The notes beneath the pieces were generated by a model. That model was not told the DNA's origin. It ran no database searches and saw only the letters and a program-made list of their open reading frames with translations. From the NCBI GenBank assembly GCA_018114805.1, contig CP073042.1, positions 7,175,501-7,239,500 of the forward strand: DNA of 64,000 bases. The letters are read 5' to 3'. Both the position numbers and the translations under genes were made by a program. Shown in pieces: positions 29,392 to 39,088 of this stretch. The DNA is from Candidatus Streptomyces philanthi. GTDB lineage: Bacteria; Actinomycetota; Actinomycetes; Streptomycetales; Streptomycetaceae. Numbering within the stretch: position 1 is the stretch's first letter; the number at the start of each line of letters is the position of its first letter.

Positions 29392-29817
29392 ATGACGACG
29401 CCCCCGCACACGACGATGCCCCCGCCCATGCGGCTCACCGCCGTCAACCTCGACTGCCCCGACTCGCAGGCGCTCGCCGCGTTCTACCAGCGGGCCACCG
29501 GGTTCACCCCGCCACCCCGCGTCCAACGCCGACTTCGCCGCGCTCACGCGCGCGGACGGACTCGTCATCGGGTTCCAGTGCGTTGCCGACTACCGGCCCC
29601 CGCGTTGGCTGGACCCCGCCGCGCCGCAGCAGTTCCACCTCGACTTCGCGGTCGACGACCTCGACCGGGCCCGGAGCCGACTGGTGGAGCTGGGCGCGCG
29701 CGAGCCGGCGCACCAGCCGGGCGGCGAGCGGTGGCGGGTGCTGCTCGACCTGGCCGGCCACCCCTTCTGTCTGACCAGCCGAGGGCGACCCACCGGGGGC
29801 GCCCACCGTCGGCCGGG
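29392..29817 (+). pseudogene. VOC (glyoxalase-like) protein, frameshifted
   Basis: Vicinal-oxygen-chelate fold protein, about 130 aa. ATG 29392 reads MRLTAVNLDCPDSQALAAFYQ; a frameshift near 29515 precedes NADFAALTRADGLVIGFQ. The second half reads FHLDFAVDDLDRARSRLVELGA and WRVLLDLAGHPFCL. No in-frame stop appears before the convergent xylulokinase gene, so the 3' end is uncertain and a second shift is likely near 29775. Role unknown; family members include glyoxalases, dioxygenases and resistance proteins. Confidence 0.72.
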
Positions 29818-31260
29818 TCAGCCGGCGCCGAGCAGCGTGCCGGCGCCGGCCAGCGTCGTCGCTATGCGCTCCAGCGCCGCGTCGTCGCGCGGCACGGCCT
29901 CGTACGACGGCCCGTCAGCCGTCGCCCACCGCCGGGCCACGGCCACCGGGTCCTCGCCGAGCAGCAGCCCGGCGGCCTGCGCCGTCGAGCCCAGGGCCAC
30001 CAGGTCGTGGGCGCGCGGCACGCGTACCGGGCGGCCGCTCAGCCGCTGGATGGTGGCGCGCCACGCGGTGCCCCGCGCGCCGCCGCCGATCAGCAGCAGC
30101 GGCGCCCGCGGGTCGGCGCCCGGGCCGAGCACCGTCTCCAACGCGGTCAGCAGCGCGTACACCGCGCCGTCGTACGCCGCCCGGAGCACCTGGCCCGGGG
30201 AGGTGTCGTGGCGCACGCCGTGCAGCATGCCGGTGGCCGAGGGCAGGTGCGGGGTGCGCTCCCCGTCGAGGAAGGGCAGTACGGTCACCGTGCCGCCGGG
30301 CTCCACCGCCTCGCGGTCGCGGCCGAGCAAGGCCGCGAACCGGTCCACGGCCAGGGTGCAGTTGAGCGTGCAGGCCAGTGGCAACCAGGTGTCGCGCGCG
30401 TCGGCGAAGCCCGCCACCGTACCGGTGGGGTCGGTGGGCCGCCGGTCGGAGACGGGGTAGACGGTGCCGGAGGTGCCGAGGCTGAGCACGGGCTGCCCGG
30501 CGCGCAGCCCGAGCCCGAGGGCCGCCGCCATGTTGTCGCCCGTGCCGGTGGCCACCAGCGCGCCGGCGGGCAGCGGCAGCCCGGGCAACTGGCGCACCGT
30601 GCCCGCCGCCTCACCCGGCCGCAGCACCCGGGGCAGCATCCGCGTCGTCAGCCCCACATGGTCGAGCACCCGCAGGTCGTACTCCTGGCGTTCGGTGTCC
30701 CACCAGCCGGTGCCCGATGCGTCTCCGCGGTCGGTGACGGCCTGGCCGGTCAGCCGCTCGGTGAGGTACTCGTGCGGCAGCCGGACCGCCGCCGTCGCGC
30801 GGGCCGCTGCGGGTTCGCGCTCGCGCAGCCAGGCCCACTTGGTCACCGTGAAGGCCGGCGGTGGCACGCTGCCCAGCCGCTGGGCCCACGCCCGCGGGCC
30901 GCCCAACTCGTCGATCAGTCGGTCGCGTTGGTCGGCCGAGCGCACGTCGTTCCACAGCAGTGCCGGGCGGACGGGTTCGCCGGCGGCATCCAGGGTTACC
31001 AGGCCGTGCTGTTGCGCGCCGACCGAGACGGCGGCGGCCTGGCGGGCGTAGTCGCCGCACTGTGCGAGCGCCTTGCACAGCGCCGTCCACCACTGCCGGG
31101 GGTCGCTCTCCTTGGCCGGGCCGGGGCTGAGGGCGTGCGCGGCCCGGCCACGGGCGAGCACCGTGCCCGTCGCGGCGTCGACGGCGAGCACCTTGGTGGA
31201 CTGGGTCGAACTGTCCACCCCGATGACGAGCGGTCCCTCGGGTACGGCAGCCACGGTCAT
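29818..31260 (-). CDS. xylB: Xylulokinase
   Basis: 480-aa FGGY-family sugar kinase phosphorylating D-xylulose to xylulose 5-phosphate. N-terminal ATPase-fold motif VIGVDSSTQSTKVLAVD, substrate-side AVSVGAQQHGLVTLD, middle VATGTGDNMAAALGLGL, LSLGTSGTVY, and LLLIGGGARGTAWRATIQRL in the C-terminal domain. ATG 31260 has GGGGAGAG about 7 nt upstream. It stands alone between the VOC gene and a hairpin that ends the YceI transcript; no xylA is in the window. It could take up ketose from polyol oxidation by the 56-60 kb locus. Intact. Confidence 0.93.
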   Translation of the reverse strand: MTVAAVPEGPLVIGVDSSTQSTKVLAVDAATGTVLARGRAAHALSPGPAKESDPRQWWTALCKALAQCGDYARQAAAVSVGAQQHGLVTLDAAGEPVRPALLWNDVRSADQRDRLIDELGGPRAWAQRLGSVPPPAFTVTKWAWLREREPAAARATAAVRLPHEYLTERLTGQAVTDRGDASGTGWWDTERQEYDLRVLDHVGLTTRMLPRVLRPGEAAGTVRQLPGLPLPAGALVATGTGDNMAAALGLGLRAGQPVLSLGTSGTVYPVSDRRPTDPTGTVAGFADARDTWLPLACTLNCTLAVDRFAALLGRDREAVEPGGTVTVLPFLDGERTPHLPSATGMLHGVRHDTSPGQVLRAAYDGAVYALLTALETVLGPGADPRAPLLLIGGGARGTAWRATIQRLSGRPVRVPRAHDLVALGSTAQAAGLLLGEDPVAVARRWATADGPSYEAVPRDDAALERIATTLAGAGTLLGAG

Positions 31261-31341
31261 GCGCTCTCCCCCAGGCTGGCGGTGCCTCGGCGTCCGCTGC
31301 GGACGGTCGTGCATGGTATCCGCCGGGAGTGGGCGCGCGGC

Positions 31342-31376
31342 GGGCCAACGGTCCAGCGTGTGACGACCGTTGGCCC
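31342..31376. terminator. 12-bp perfect hairpin after YceI gene
   Basis: GGGCCAACGGTC (31342-31353) pairs perfectly with GACCGTTGGCCC (31365-31376) over an 11-nt loop. It lies about 18 bp downstream of the YceI stop (minus strand) and about 80 bp upstream of xylB. Confidence 0.78.
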
Positions 31377-31393
31377 GTGATCCGCCGGCTGAG

Positions 31394-32212
31394 CTAACCC
31401 TCGGGGACCGCCTGGATGTCCAGCTCGACCCGGATAATCGCCTCGACCACTGCGATGCCCCGAGCGAGCATGGTGCGCCAGTCGAGGGTGAAGTCCTCGC
31501 GGTGCAGTTCGGCCGTCGCGCTGCACGCGGCCCGGGTCTCCCCGGCGATGCCGGTGCCAAGGCCCAGGTAGCCGGTGTCGAGCCCGACGCTGCGGCTGAC
31601 GTCGTGCAGGTTCAGGGCGCCCTGGACGGATCAGCGGGACTCGCCGCGGTACACGAAGCGCTCGCTGGCGAAGTGCATGGAGGGGTAGGCGGCGACGTCG
31701 AGGAAGTCCGCCGAGCGCAGGTGGTCGTCGCGCTGGCGCATGTTGGTGTCGATGCTCGCGGTGTCGATGGCGACCTCCAGGTGGGAGTCCTCCATGCGCT
31801 CCCCGACCATCAGGGTGCCCTCGAACTGATTGAACCGGCCCTGCACGGCGGCGAGCCCGATGTGCCGCGCGACGAAGCGCACCGCGCTGTGGTCGGGGTC
31901 GATACGCCACGCACCGGGCGTGGGCAGCGACGGTTGCGGGGCGAGGTCCATCGCCACCGAGTCGACGGTGGTGCGCACGCCGTCGGCGGCCAGGCAGTCG
32001 CGGCGCACGGGCTGGTAGCCGTCGGAGGTGATCGAGAGGCCGTACGCGCCGGGCCGAACGGTCGTCGCGAAGCGGCCGTTGGGATCGGTCTGGCCGCGTA
32101 CGACCTCACGGCCCTCGGCGTCGCGAACGGAAACTTCGACTCGGGGGAGCGGGAGCCGAAACGGGTCGAGCACCAGGCATTCCAACGATCCGGAGCCCGG
32201 TGGCAGGGGCAT
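31394..32212 (-). pseudogene. YceI protein with N-terminal carboxypeptidase-regulatory-like domain, in-frame TGA
   Basis: N-terminal beta-sandwich of the CarboxypepD-reg type (VLDPFRLPLPRVEVSVRDAEG, TTVRPGAYGLSI), then a YceI lipocalin-like domain (WRIDPDHSAVRFVARHIGLAAVQGRF, VAIDTASIDTNMRQRDDHLRSADFLD). A TGA at 31633-31631 interrupts GESR(W)SVQGALNLHDV, where Trp is expected; the frame is unchanged after it and ends at TAG 31394. Repaired length is 272 aa. ATG 32212 follows GGGGAGGGAGG. YceI proteins bind isoprenoid-like lipids. No signal peptide is seen. Confidence 0.85.
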
Positions 32213-32335
32213 GGCCTCCCTCCCCGTAACGCGGTGACGACGGCTTAGCAGGGCAAATGCCATTCCCATGGCCTCTCTGGAGCAGTAGGTGGTTGAAGGT
32301 GCGACCACCGCATTGTGTCATCAGAAAGGACAAGG

Positions 32336-33802
32336 TCATGCAAGACCCCCGTCGCTATTGCAAACCGGACGAGGGTCGTCTGCCGGCGGCACGCCCCGCG
32401 GCGGGGCGCCGACACGGGGGCGCCCACGGCCGTCGCGGGGCCGCCGGCGCCGACCGCGTACCGCCCCGGATCGCGGTGCGTTCGTGACGGGTCGGACCCG
32501 ACTGGGCACGCCGGACGTGGCCGCTCCCGTGCATCGCCGCGCGCCGGCCAGCGCCGTCGCGGGGTCGGTGGCCGCGGGCCCGGCCGGGTACCAGTGGCCG
32601 CCCTCCTCGCGGTACGGCCACCAGCGCCCGTCGCGGCCGTAGCGGAGCTGGGCCCGACCGTCGTGCGCCGTCCACCGGTTGCCGTCGGCCCGCAACCGGG
32701 GCCGCCTCGCCTCGCCCTCCCACGCCCGGGCGAGCTGCACGCCGGCGCACGCCAGTGCCTCGGCGTCCGGCGTCCACCGCTCGTCGAGTACGGCCAGCGC
32801 GTCGCGCCCGCCGTATTCCCAGGCCCGCACGGCCCGGTCGAGGTCGGCGCCGTCCCGGCCGCAGCCCGCGGCGAGCCGGGCCGTGACGCGCGGGCCCGGC
32901 CCGGTCGCGGCCAGCCGCACCGTGTCCTGCCACACCGTGAGTTCCGCGCGCGGGCGCGTCGGCGTGGTCCGGCGCGTACGCCTGCGCCAGCAGGTGCCGC
33001 GCCCGCGCCGCGGCGTCGGCCGCTAGGAGCTCCAACGCCTCCGCGTCGGGGACGGGCACCCCGCCCGCCGGCGGGTCGGCCGGCTCCTCCTCGCCGCGCA
33101 GCCGGGGCGCCCGCCCCGGCTCCGCCACCGTTGGCGGTGGCGCGGGCAGCGGAGCGACGGCCAGCGCCTCCGCGAACACCTCACGCGCCGGGACCGTGCG
33201 CGCCGCTCGCGCGCTGCGGAGCGTCTGTGGCGGCGCGCACGGCCGAGCGAGCCTGGAGATCGTCGAGCAGCTCCCGCTCGCCGCGTCCCCGCAGCAACAG
33301 CAGCACGAACGGGTCCTGGTCCAGCAACCGGGCGAGCTGGTAGCACAGCGCGGCCGTGTGCGGACAGGGTCCCACGCCTCGCAGCCGCACTCGGGCTCCA
33401 GGTCGCCGATGCCGGGCAGCAGCTCCACGCCCGCCGCGGCGGCGTCCTCCACCAGGTGCGGCGGCATGTCGCGGTCGAGGAGCGCGGCGATGTGCCCCGC
33501 CCGGTTGGTGACCATGTCGAGGAACCGGTCCCATTGTCCAGCGCCGTGTCCTCAAGGGCCTTCAGCCACGCCAGGCCCCACCACGTCTGGGCGAAGCCCC
33601 GCCCGTGCGCGGGCGGCAGCGCCGCGAAGGTGCGCTCCAACGGCCCGCCACCCGCCGGCCGCCCCGACCGCGTCTCGGTCTCGTCCCCGTATGGGGCGTC
33701 CGCCGCCCCCTCGTACGCGTCCTCGTCAGCCCCGTTGTACAGCTCGTCCTCCTCGTGTCCGTCGTGTGCACCGTGGATCGCGCTCAGGTCGTCGGGGGAC
33801 AT
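32336..33802 (-). pseudogene. SWIM zinc-finger protein, internal deletion and frameshifts
   Basis: Partner of the SNF2 helicase; the ATG at 33802 overlaps its stop (TGATG). N-terminus: RGFAQTWWGLAWLKALEDTALD. Normally about 45 residues (the RRHARAGAVG... region) follow, but here the sequence jumps to QWDRFLDMVTNRAGHIAALLDRD near 33545, in another frame, so a deletion of roughly 135 bp is likely. The SWIM zinc-binding region (PECGCEAWD, CPHTAALCYQ; CxCx(n)CxH) contains a frameshift near 33370, and another lies near 32940. The C-terminal family sequence (HDGRAQLRYGRDGRWWPYREEGGHW) reaches about 32560; the true stop is unclear. Confidence 0.78.
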
Positions 33803-36754
33803 CACTTGGCCTCCCTGGCGCTCGCCGGGCGCAGCGCCACCAGCTCCGTCAACTCCGCGTCGGACAACTCGGTCAGCGCCGACTCGCCGGACCCGAGCAC
33901 GGCGTCCGCCAGCTCGCGCTTGCGCTCCAACATGGCCGCGATCCGGTCCTCCACCGTGCCCTCGGCGATGATCCGGTGCACCTGCACCGGCTGGGTCTGG
34001 CCGATGCGGTACGCGCGGTCGGTGGCCTGGGCCTCGACCGACGGGTTCCACCACCGGTCGTAGTGCACGACGTGTTCGGCCCGGGTGAGGTTGAGGCCGG
34101 TGCCGGCGGCCTTGAGGGACAGCAGGAAGACCGGCACCCGCCCGTCCTGGAAGCGGCGCACCATCTCCTCGCGGCGGGCCACCGGCGTGCCGCCGTGTAG
34201 GAGTTGGGTGGGCACGCCCCGCGCAGCCAGGTGCCGCTCGAGGAGCCGGGCCATCACCACGTACTGCGTGAAGACCAGCACGCTGGCGCCCTCGGCCAGC
34301 ACGGTGTCCAACAGCTCGTCGAGCAGTTCCAGCTTGCCCGAGCGGCCCTCGATGACCGGGGTCGTCCTCCCGCAGGAACTGCGCCGGGTGGTTGCACACC
34401 TGCTTGAGCGAAGTCAGCAGCTTGAGCACCAGACCACGGAGCGCGCGGGCGTCCGCGCCCGCGATCTCGGCCAGCGTCTCGCGCACCACCGCCTCGTAGA
34501 GCCCGGTCTGTTCCCTGGTCAGCGCCACGGCCCGGTCGGTCTCCGTCTTCGGCGGCAGCTCCGGCGCGATCCCGGGATCGGACTTGCGGCGGCGCAGCAG
34601 GAACGGGCGGATGAGCCTGCCGAGGCGCTCGGCCGCCGCCGGGTCCCCGCCCTCCACGGCCAGCCCGTAGCGGGTGCGGAAGCGCGCCAGCGGCCCATGA
34701 GGCCGGGCGTGGTCCAGTCGAGGATCGCCCACAGCTCGGAGAGGTTGTTCTCCACCGGGGTGCCGGACAGCGCCACCCGCGCCTTCGCGCCGATGGTGAG
34801 CAACTCCCGCGCGGTCGCCGCGTACGGGTTCTTGACGTGCTGCGCCTCGTCGGCGACCACCATGCCCCAGCCCACCTGGGCCAGCCGCGCGGCGTCGCGC
34901 CGCATGGTGCCGTAAGTGGTGAGGACGAAGGCGCCGTCCGGCACCGCGTCCAGGTCGCGCGCGGAACGGTGGAAGCGGCGCACCGGGGTGTCGGGCGCGA
35001 AGGTGTTGATCTCCCGCTCCCAGTTGCCGAGCAGCGACGTCGGACAGACCACGAGCTTGGGCCCGGCCGCCTCGGGCGCGGTCTGGCGGTGCAGGTGCAG
35101 GGCGATCAGCGTGATGGTCTTGCTGAGGCCCATGTCGTCGGCGAGGCAGCCGCCGAGCCCGAGCGAGGTCATCTGGTGCAGCCAGGCCACCCCGCGCAAC
35201 TGGTAGCCGCGGAGCGTGGCGGCGAGCGCGGCCGGCTGCCGCACCGGCTCGGCGAGCCCGTCGGCCGTCTCGCCCCTGCCCCCGTGCGCGCCCGCCCCGA
35301 GCAGCCGGTCGCGCAGCGCCGCGAGCCAGCCCGTCGCCTCGACCTCCACCTCGGCGCCGGCGACCTCGGTCCGCCCGGTCAGCGTGGCGCCGAGCGCGGC
35401 GACCGGGGTGACCGTACGGTCCTTGCGTTCGCGGGCGCGGCGGACCACGGCCGGGTCGATCAGCACCCACTGGTCGCGCAGCCGCACCACCGGCCGGTTG
35501 GCCTCGGCGAGCCGGTTGAGTTCGGCGCGGGTCAGCTCTATGTCGCCGACCGCGAACCGCCAGCTGAAGTCCAGCAGGGCGGATGCGCAGAGGAAGGTCG
35601 GCAGCCCGGAACCGTCCCGCGCGTACGCGTCGTCGGGCGGGCCGACCACGGCGCGCGCGGTCAGCTCGCGGGCCAGCTCCCGCGGCCAGTGCACGCGCAC
35701 GCCCTCCGCCTCCAGCGCGGCGGTCGCCGGGCCGAGCAGCTTGCTCACCTCCTCGTCGGCCAGGTCGAGCGCGTCCGGCACGGCCGCGGAGAGCAGCGGC
35801 GCCAGCGGGGCCCAGGCCCGGGCCGCCCGGCGCAGCGTCAGCAGCGAGTCCATCCGCGCACGCGGCCCCAACTCGGCGGCCAGCCGCGCGTCGCCGCCCC
35901 ACACCTCGGCGGCGTCGGCCACCAGCGTGGGATCGGTGGCGCTGTGCAACTGGAGCACGGCACGGAACCGCGCCCGCGCCGCCGACGGCCTCGGTCGCCG
36001 GCCCCTTTGCGACCTCGCGCGCCGTGAGCCCCAGGACCTCGACGCGCAGCGAGAGCCGTACGCCCGCGTCGTGCCCGGCGGCGATGCCGGCGGCCCACGC
36101 GCGCTGCTCGGGCAGGCGCACGGGCTCGGGCACGGCGAAGGCGGGGCTGCCCGCGGCGAGCGCGGCGGCGGGGGAGCACGGCAGCCCGTCGGCGACCGCG
36201 TCGAGGAAGGAGCGCAGCAGGTGTTCGGGCTCGGCCAGTAGCAGAGGTCGCCCGGGTCCGCGTCGGGAGCCGCGTCCGGGGAGGGCAGCGGCGCCGCGTG
36301 GGCGGCTGGCGGCATGGCCGCGGCCAGTTCGCGTACGCGCAGCAGGTCCGCCTCGTCCAGCGGGCCGACCCGCTAGGCGTCGTGATCGGCGGCGCTCAGT
36401 CCAGGCAACAGCCGCCCGCGCGCGGCCAACTGGAGGGCCAACACCGCGGCGGCGCCCCAGAAGGCGGCCGCGTTGTCGGCGCGCGCGGCCCTGGCCCGGG
36501 TGAGCGCCGGCAGCGCGTCGCGTACGGGCAGTACGATGGCGCGCACCGTCAGGGCCGCCACCCCCGAGCCCTCCGCGACGAGGACGGTCAAGTCGCGAGC
36601 GGCGTCGGAGTCGGGGCCAGGGGGGCGCGGGAGGGGGCCTCCGGCTGCCAGAAGGCGATCTGGCCGGTACGCGCCGGGTCACCGGGAAGGAAGACCGCCG
36701 AGCAGCGGCCGAGCTAGGCGAGTTGCGGGAGCGGGCTGGGGCAGGTGGGGTCAC
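33802..36754 (-). pseudogene. SNF2-family helicase, multiple frameshifts and in-frame stops
   Basis: Swi2/Snf2 DNA translocase of about 980 aa when repaired. N-terminal actinobacterial domain (AVFLPGDPARTGQIAFW, LLPGLSAADHDA, RSFLDAVADGLPCSPAAAL), then the ATPase: TLRGYQLRGVAWLHQM, motif I CLADDMGLSKT (Ser where GxGKT has Gly), motif II VVADEAQHVKN, ALSGTPVENNLSELW, and helicase C with VFTQYVVMARLLERHL and YDRWWNPSVEAQATDRAYRIGQ. A TAG at 36375-36373 replaces an expected Trp, another lies near 36717; shifts near 36590, 36240, 35990, 34700 and 34365. Usually co-encoded with SWIM proteins; role in DNA transactions unknown. Confidence 0.86.
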
Positions 36755-37136
36755 AGGCTGCTGCATTCCTCAAATTTGACTAGTGAATGTCGATGGTGGC
36801 CAAGGATAGCGGACGCCGCCCGCCCGCGGGCGGGCGCGCGCAGTAGAGGAATCCCACGTCGCCCTGGCTCTCCAACCGTGCCCCGCGAACGCGGCCCGAC
36901 TCCGCCCCGGCCCATCGGGCGCGCGCCCCTGGCGTGCGCCGATGCCGACCTGGCACCCCGTCGCGGGGTGCGGGGGTGTTGCTAGCACCCCCCCTGTGCC
37001 GCGGGGCGTGGCCCCCGCACGGACCGGGGGCGTCCGCCATGGCTGTGCGCGGTCCGCAGCGCATAGCTTCCCCAGGGTCAGACCCCGCACGGCATGCGGT
37101 CGCACGGGGATCGTCACAGCGCACCGGAGACGCCCC
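36755..37136. other. Divergent promoter region with palindromes
   Basis: Non-coding gap between the SNF2 gene and the desaturase. It holds a perfect 20-nt palindrome (CGCCCGCCCG then CGGGCGGGCG, 36817-36836) and the inverted repeat at 36972-36992. No coding signal is seen. Confidence 0.6.
36972..36992. promoter_or_regulatory. GGGGGTG-TTGCTAG-CACCCCC inverted repeat
   Basis: Seven-bp perfect arms, with an inner TGCTAGCA palindrome, about 145 bp upstream of the desaturase start. It may be an operator for the desaturase gene or a short hairpin. No U-run and no upstream gene ending nearby on this strand, so an operator is preferred. Confidence 0.4.
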
Positions 37137-38180
37137 ATGTCACAGGCCACCGCCGCAGTCCCCCTCGCCCCGCTCGGCGGTACCCGCCCGCCCACCGCGG
37201 GCAGCGACTTCGCGCCCCTGCTGCGCGAGGTGCGGGCGGATGGCCTGTTGGAGCGGCGCACCGGCTGGTACGTGGCGCGGATAGGCGGCAACCAGCTGGA
37301 GCTGGCGGCCGTCGTGGCCGCGGTCGCGCTGCTCGGCGACTCGTGGTGGGTGCTGGCGCTCGCCGTGCCCGCGGCCGTCTTCTGGGCTCGCAGCGCCTTC
37401 GTCGGGCACGACGCCGGGCACGCCCAGATCACCGCCGACCGCCGCGTCAGCGCGGTGATCGGCCTTGTCCACGGCAACCTGTTCCTCGGCATGAGCCGAG
37501 CCTGGTGGAACGACACAACCGACACCACGCCAACCCCAACCACATCGACAAGGACCCCGACGTCGCGGTCGGCGCCCTCGTCTGGACCCGGCACCAGGCC
37601 GCGCTCCGCCAGGGCTTCACCCGCTGGCTCACCCGCCACCAGGCACGGCTGTTCTTCCCGATGCTGCTTCTCGAAGGGCTCAACCTCAAGCTCTCCGGCC
37701 TACGCGACCTGCGCCGCCAGGGGCCGCGCGAACGCGTCGTGGAGGCGTCACTGCTGGCCGTGCTCTCTCCGGGCAAGGCGGCCGTCTTGGCCCTCGTCCA
37801 CCACGCGCTCTTCGGTCTCTACCTGGGCATGGCCTTCGCCCCCGGCCACAAAGGCATGGACATGCCCGACCCGCGACACGACCGCTGGGGGCACCTCAAG
37901 CGCCAGGTCGTCACCTCGCGGAACATACGTGGCGGCCGGGCCACCGACTGGCTGCTCGGCGGCCTGAACTACCAGATCGAGCACCACCTCTTCCCCAGCA
38001 TGGCCCGCCCCCACCTGCCGCTCGGCCCAGGCCCTGGTCAGGGCACACTGCGCGCGGCTCGGCCTGCCGTACACCGAGACCGGCCTCGTCGCCTCCTACG
38101 CCTGGGCCCTACGCCACATGCACGACGTCGGGGCCCCGCTCCGCCAGCTCGTGGAACGAGCCGCGCACGACAACCGTTGA
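37137..38180 (+). pseudogene. Membrane fatty acid desaturase, two frameshifts
   Basis: Acyl-lipid or acyl-CoA desaturase with the three diiron His boxes: GHDAGH (near residue 88), HNRHH after a frameshift near 37510, and NYQIEHHLFPSMARP near residue 285. A second shift near 38030 precedes ARLGLPYTETGLVASYAWAL. Membrane segments surround ELAAVVAAVALLGDSWWVLALAVPAAVFW and VLALVHHALFGLYLGMAF. Repaired length is about 347 aa. ATG 37137 follows CCGGAGACG. It introduces double bonds in membrane lipids, commonly cold-regulated in the family. Confidence 0.88.
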
Positions 38181-38223
38181 CAGGATGGAGAGAGCGGCAC
38201 ACGCGCAGGAGGAGGCGGAGACG

Positions 38224-38406
38224 ATGTCGAACCGTGCGAAGGTCGCCGTTGGCGGAGTGGTGACGGGAGTGGTGCTGCTGTGGCTGCTCCCGACCTGGTT
38301 GGCGTTCCTGGTCATGATCGGGGTTCCGGTCGGCGCCTACCTCCTGCTCGACTCCTCACAGCGGACCCGGTTGCGCCGCGCCTCGCGCCGGCAACTGGGC
38401 TGCTGA
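38224..38406 (+). CDS. Small single- or two-helix membrane protein
   Basis: 60-aa protein: MSNRAKVAVGGVVTGVVLLW begins one helix, and WLAFLVMIGVPVGAYLLLD a second; basic C-terminal tail (RTRLRRASRRQLGC). ATG 38224 is preceded by AGGAGGCGG, a strong ribosome site. It follows the desaturase by 43 bp and may be co-transcribed. Function unknown. Confidence 0.75.
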   Translation: MSNRAKVAVGGVVTGVVLLWLLPTWLAFLVMIGVPVGAYLLLDSSQRTRLRRASRRQLGC

Positions 38407-38512
38407 CCAGCGTGGCGGCCCCCGGTCCCAGCCGACGAGGCATGGTTTCACGGGGCAACGAATGCCAGAATGCCGGGGCGAGCCACGGTCACGAGGGAAG
38501 GGGCGCCCCGGC

Positions 38513-39055
38513 ATGGGTGCGACAGTCATAGCGGTGGGCAGTGACGACCAGCACGCGTTCAGCAAGCCCGTGCGGGAGGAGATCACCCTGCTCGCCGGGC
38601 TGGGCGTGGCGGGCGACGCCCACCTGGGCGTCACCGTCCAGCATCGCTCCCGCGTCGCCCAGGACCCCACCCAGCCCAACCTGCGCCAGGTCCACCTGCT
38701 CCAGTCGGAGCTGTTCCCCGACCTGGCGGCGGCCGGCTTCGCCGTACGGCCGGGCGACCTCGGCGAGAACGTGACCACGAGCGGCGTCGACCTCCTCGGC
38801 CTGCTGACGGGCACCCTGCTGCACCTCGGCGCGACGGCCGTCGTCGAGGTAACGGGGCTGCACAACCCATGCCGGCAGATCGACGGCTTCTCCGACGGAC
38901 TGCTGAGACAGGTCGTGGGCCGGGACGCGGACGGGCAGGTCGTCCGCAAGGCCGGCGTCATGAGCATCGTCAGCAAGGGCGGCGCGGTCCGCCCGGGCGA
39001 CGCCCTCCGCGTGGAACTCCCCGTCGGCCCGCACCGTCCCCTTGCGCGCGTCTAA
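38513..39055 (+). CDS. MOSC domain protein
   Basis: 180-aa MOSC-domain protein of the YiiM type; the family moves or binds sulfur with molybdenum cofactor. Motifs: EEITLLAGLGVAGDAHLG, NLRQVHLLQSELF, AVRPGDLGENVTTSGVDLLGL, and the conserved Cys in VTGLHNPCRQIDGF. ATG 38513 has GAGGGAAGGGG upstream. Intact, single gene. Confidence 0.9.
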   Translation: MGATVIAVGSDDQHAFSKPVREEITLLAGLGVAGDAHLGVTVQHRSRVAQDPTQPNLRQVHLLQSELFPDLAAAGFAVRPGDLGENVTTSGVDLLGLLTGTLLHLGATAVVEVTGLHNPCRQIDGFSDGLLRQVVGRDADGQVVRKAGVMSIVSKGGAVRPGDALRVELPVGPHRPLARV

Positions 39056-39088
39056 CGCCCCGACCCTGGGACCCGCGAGCGCGTGCGC

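Noticed and set aside
32245..32500. Small genes around the YceI promoter and the SWIM gene end
   Set aside because: Short open frames there lack ribosome sites and family similarity.
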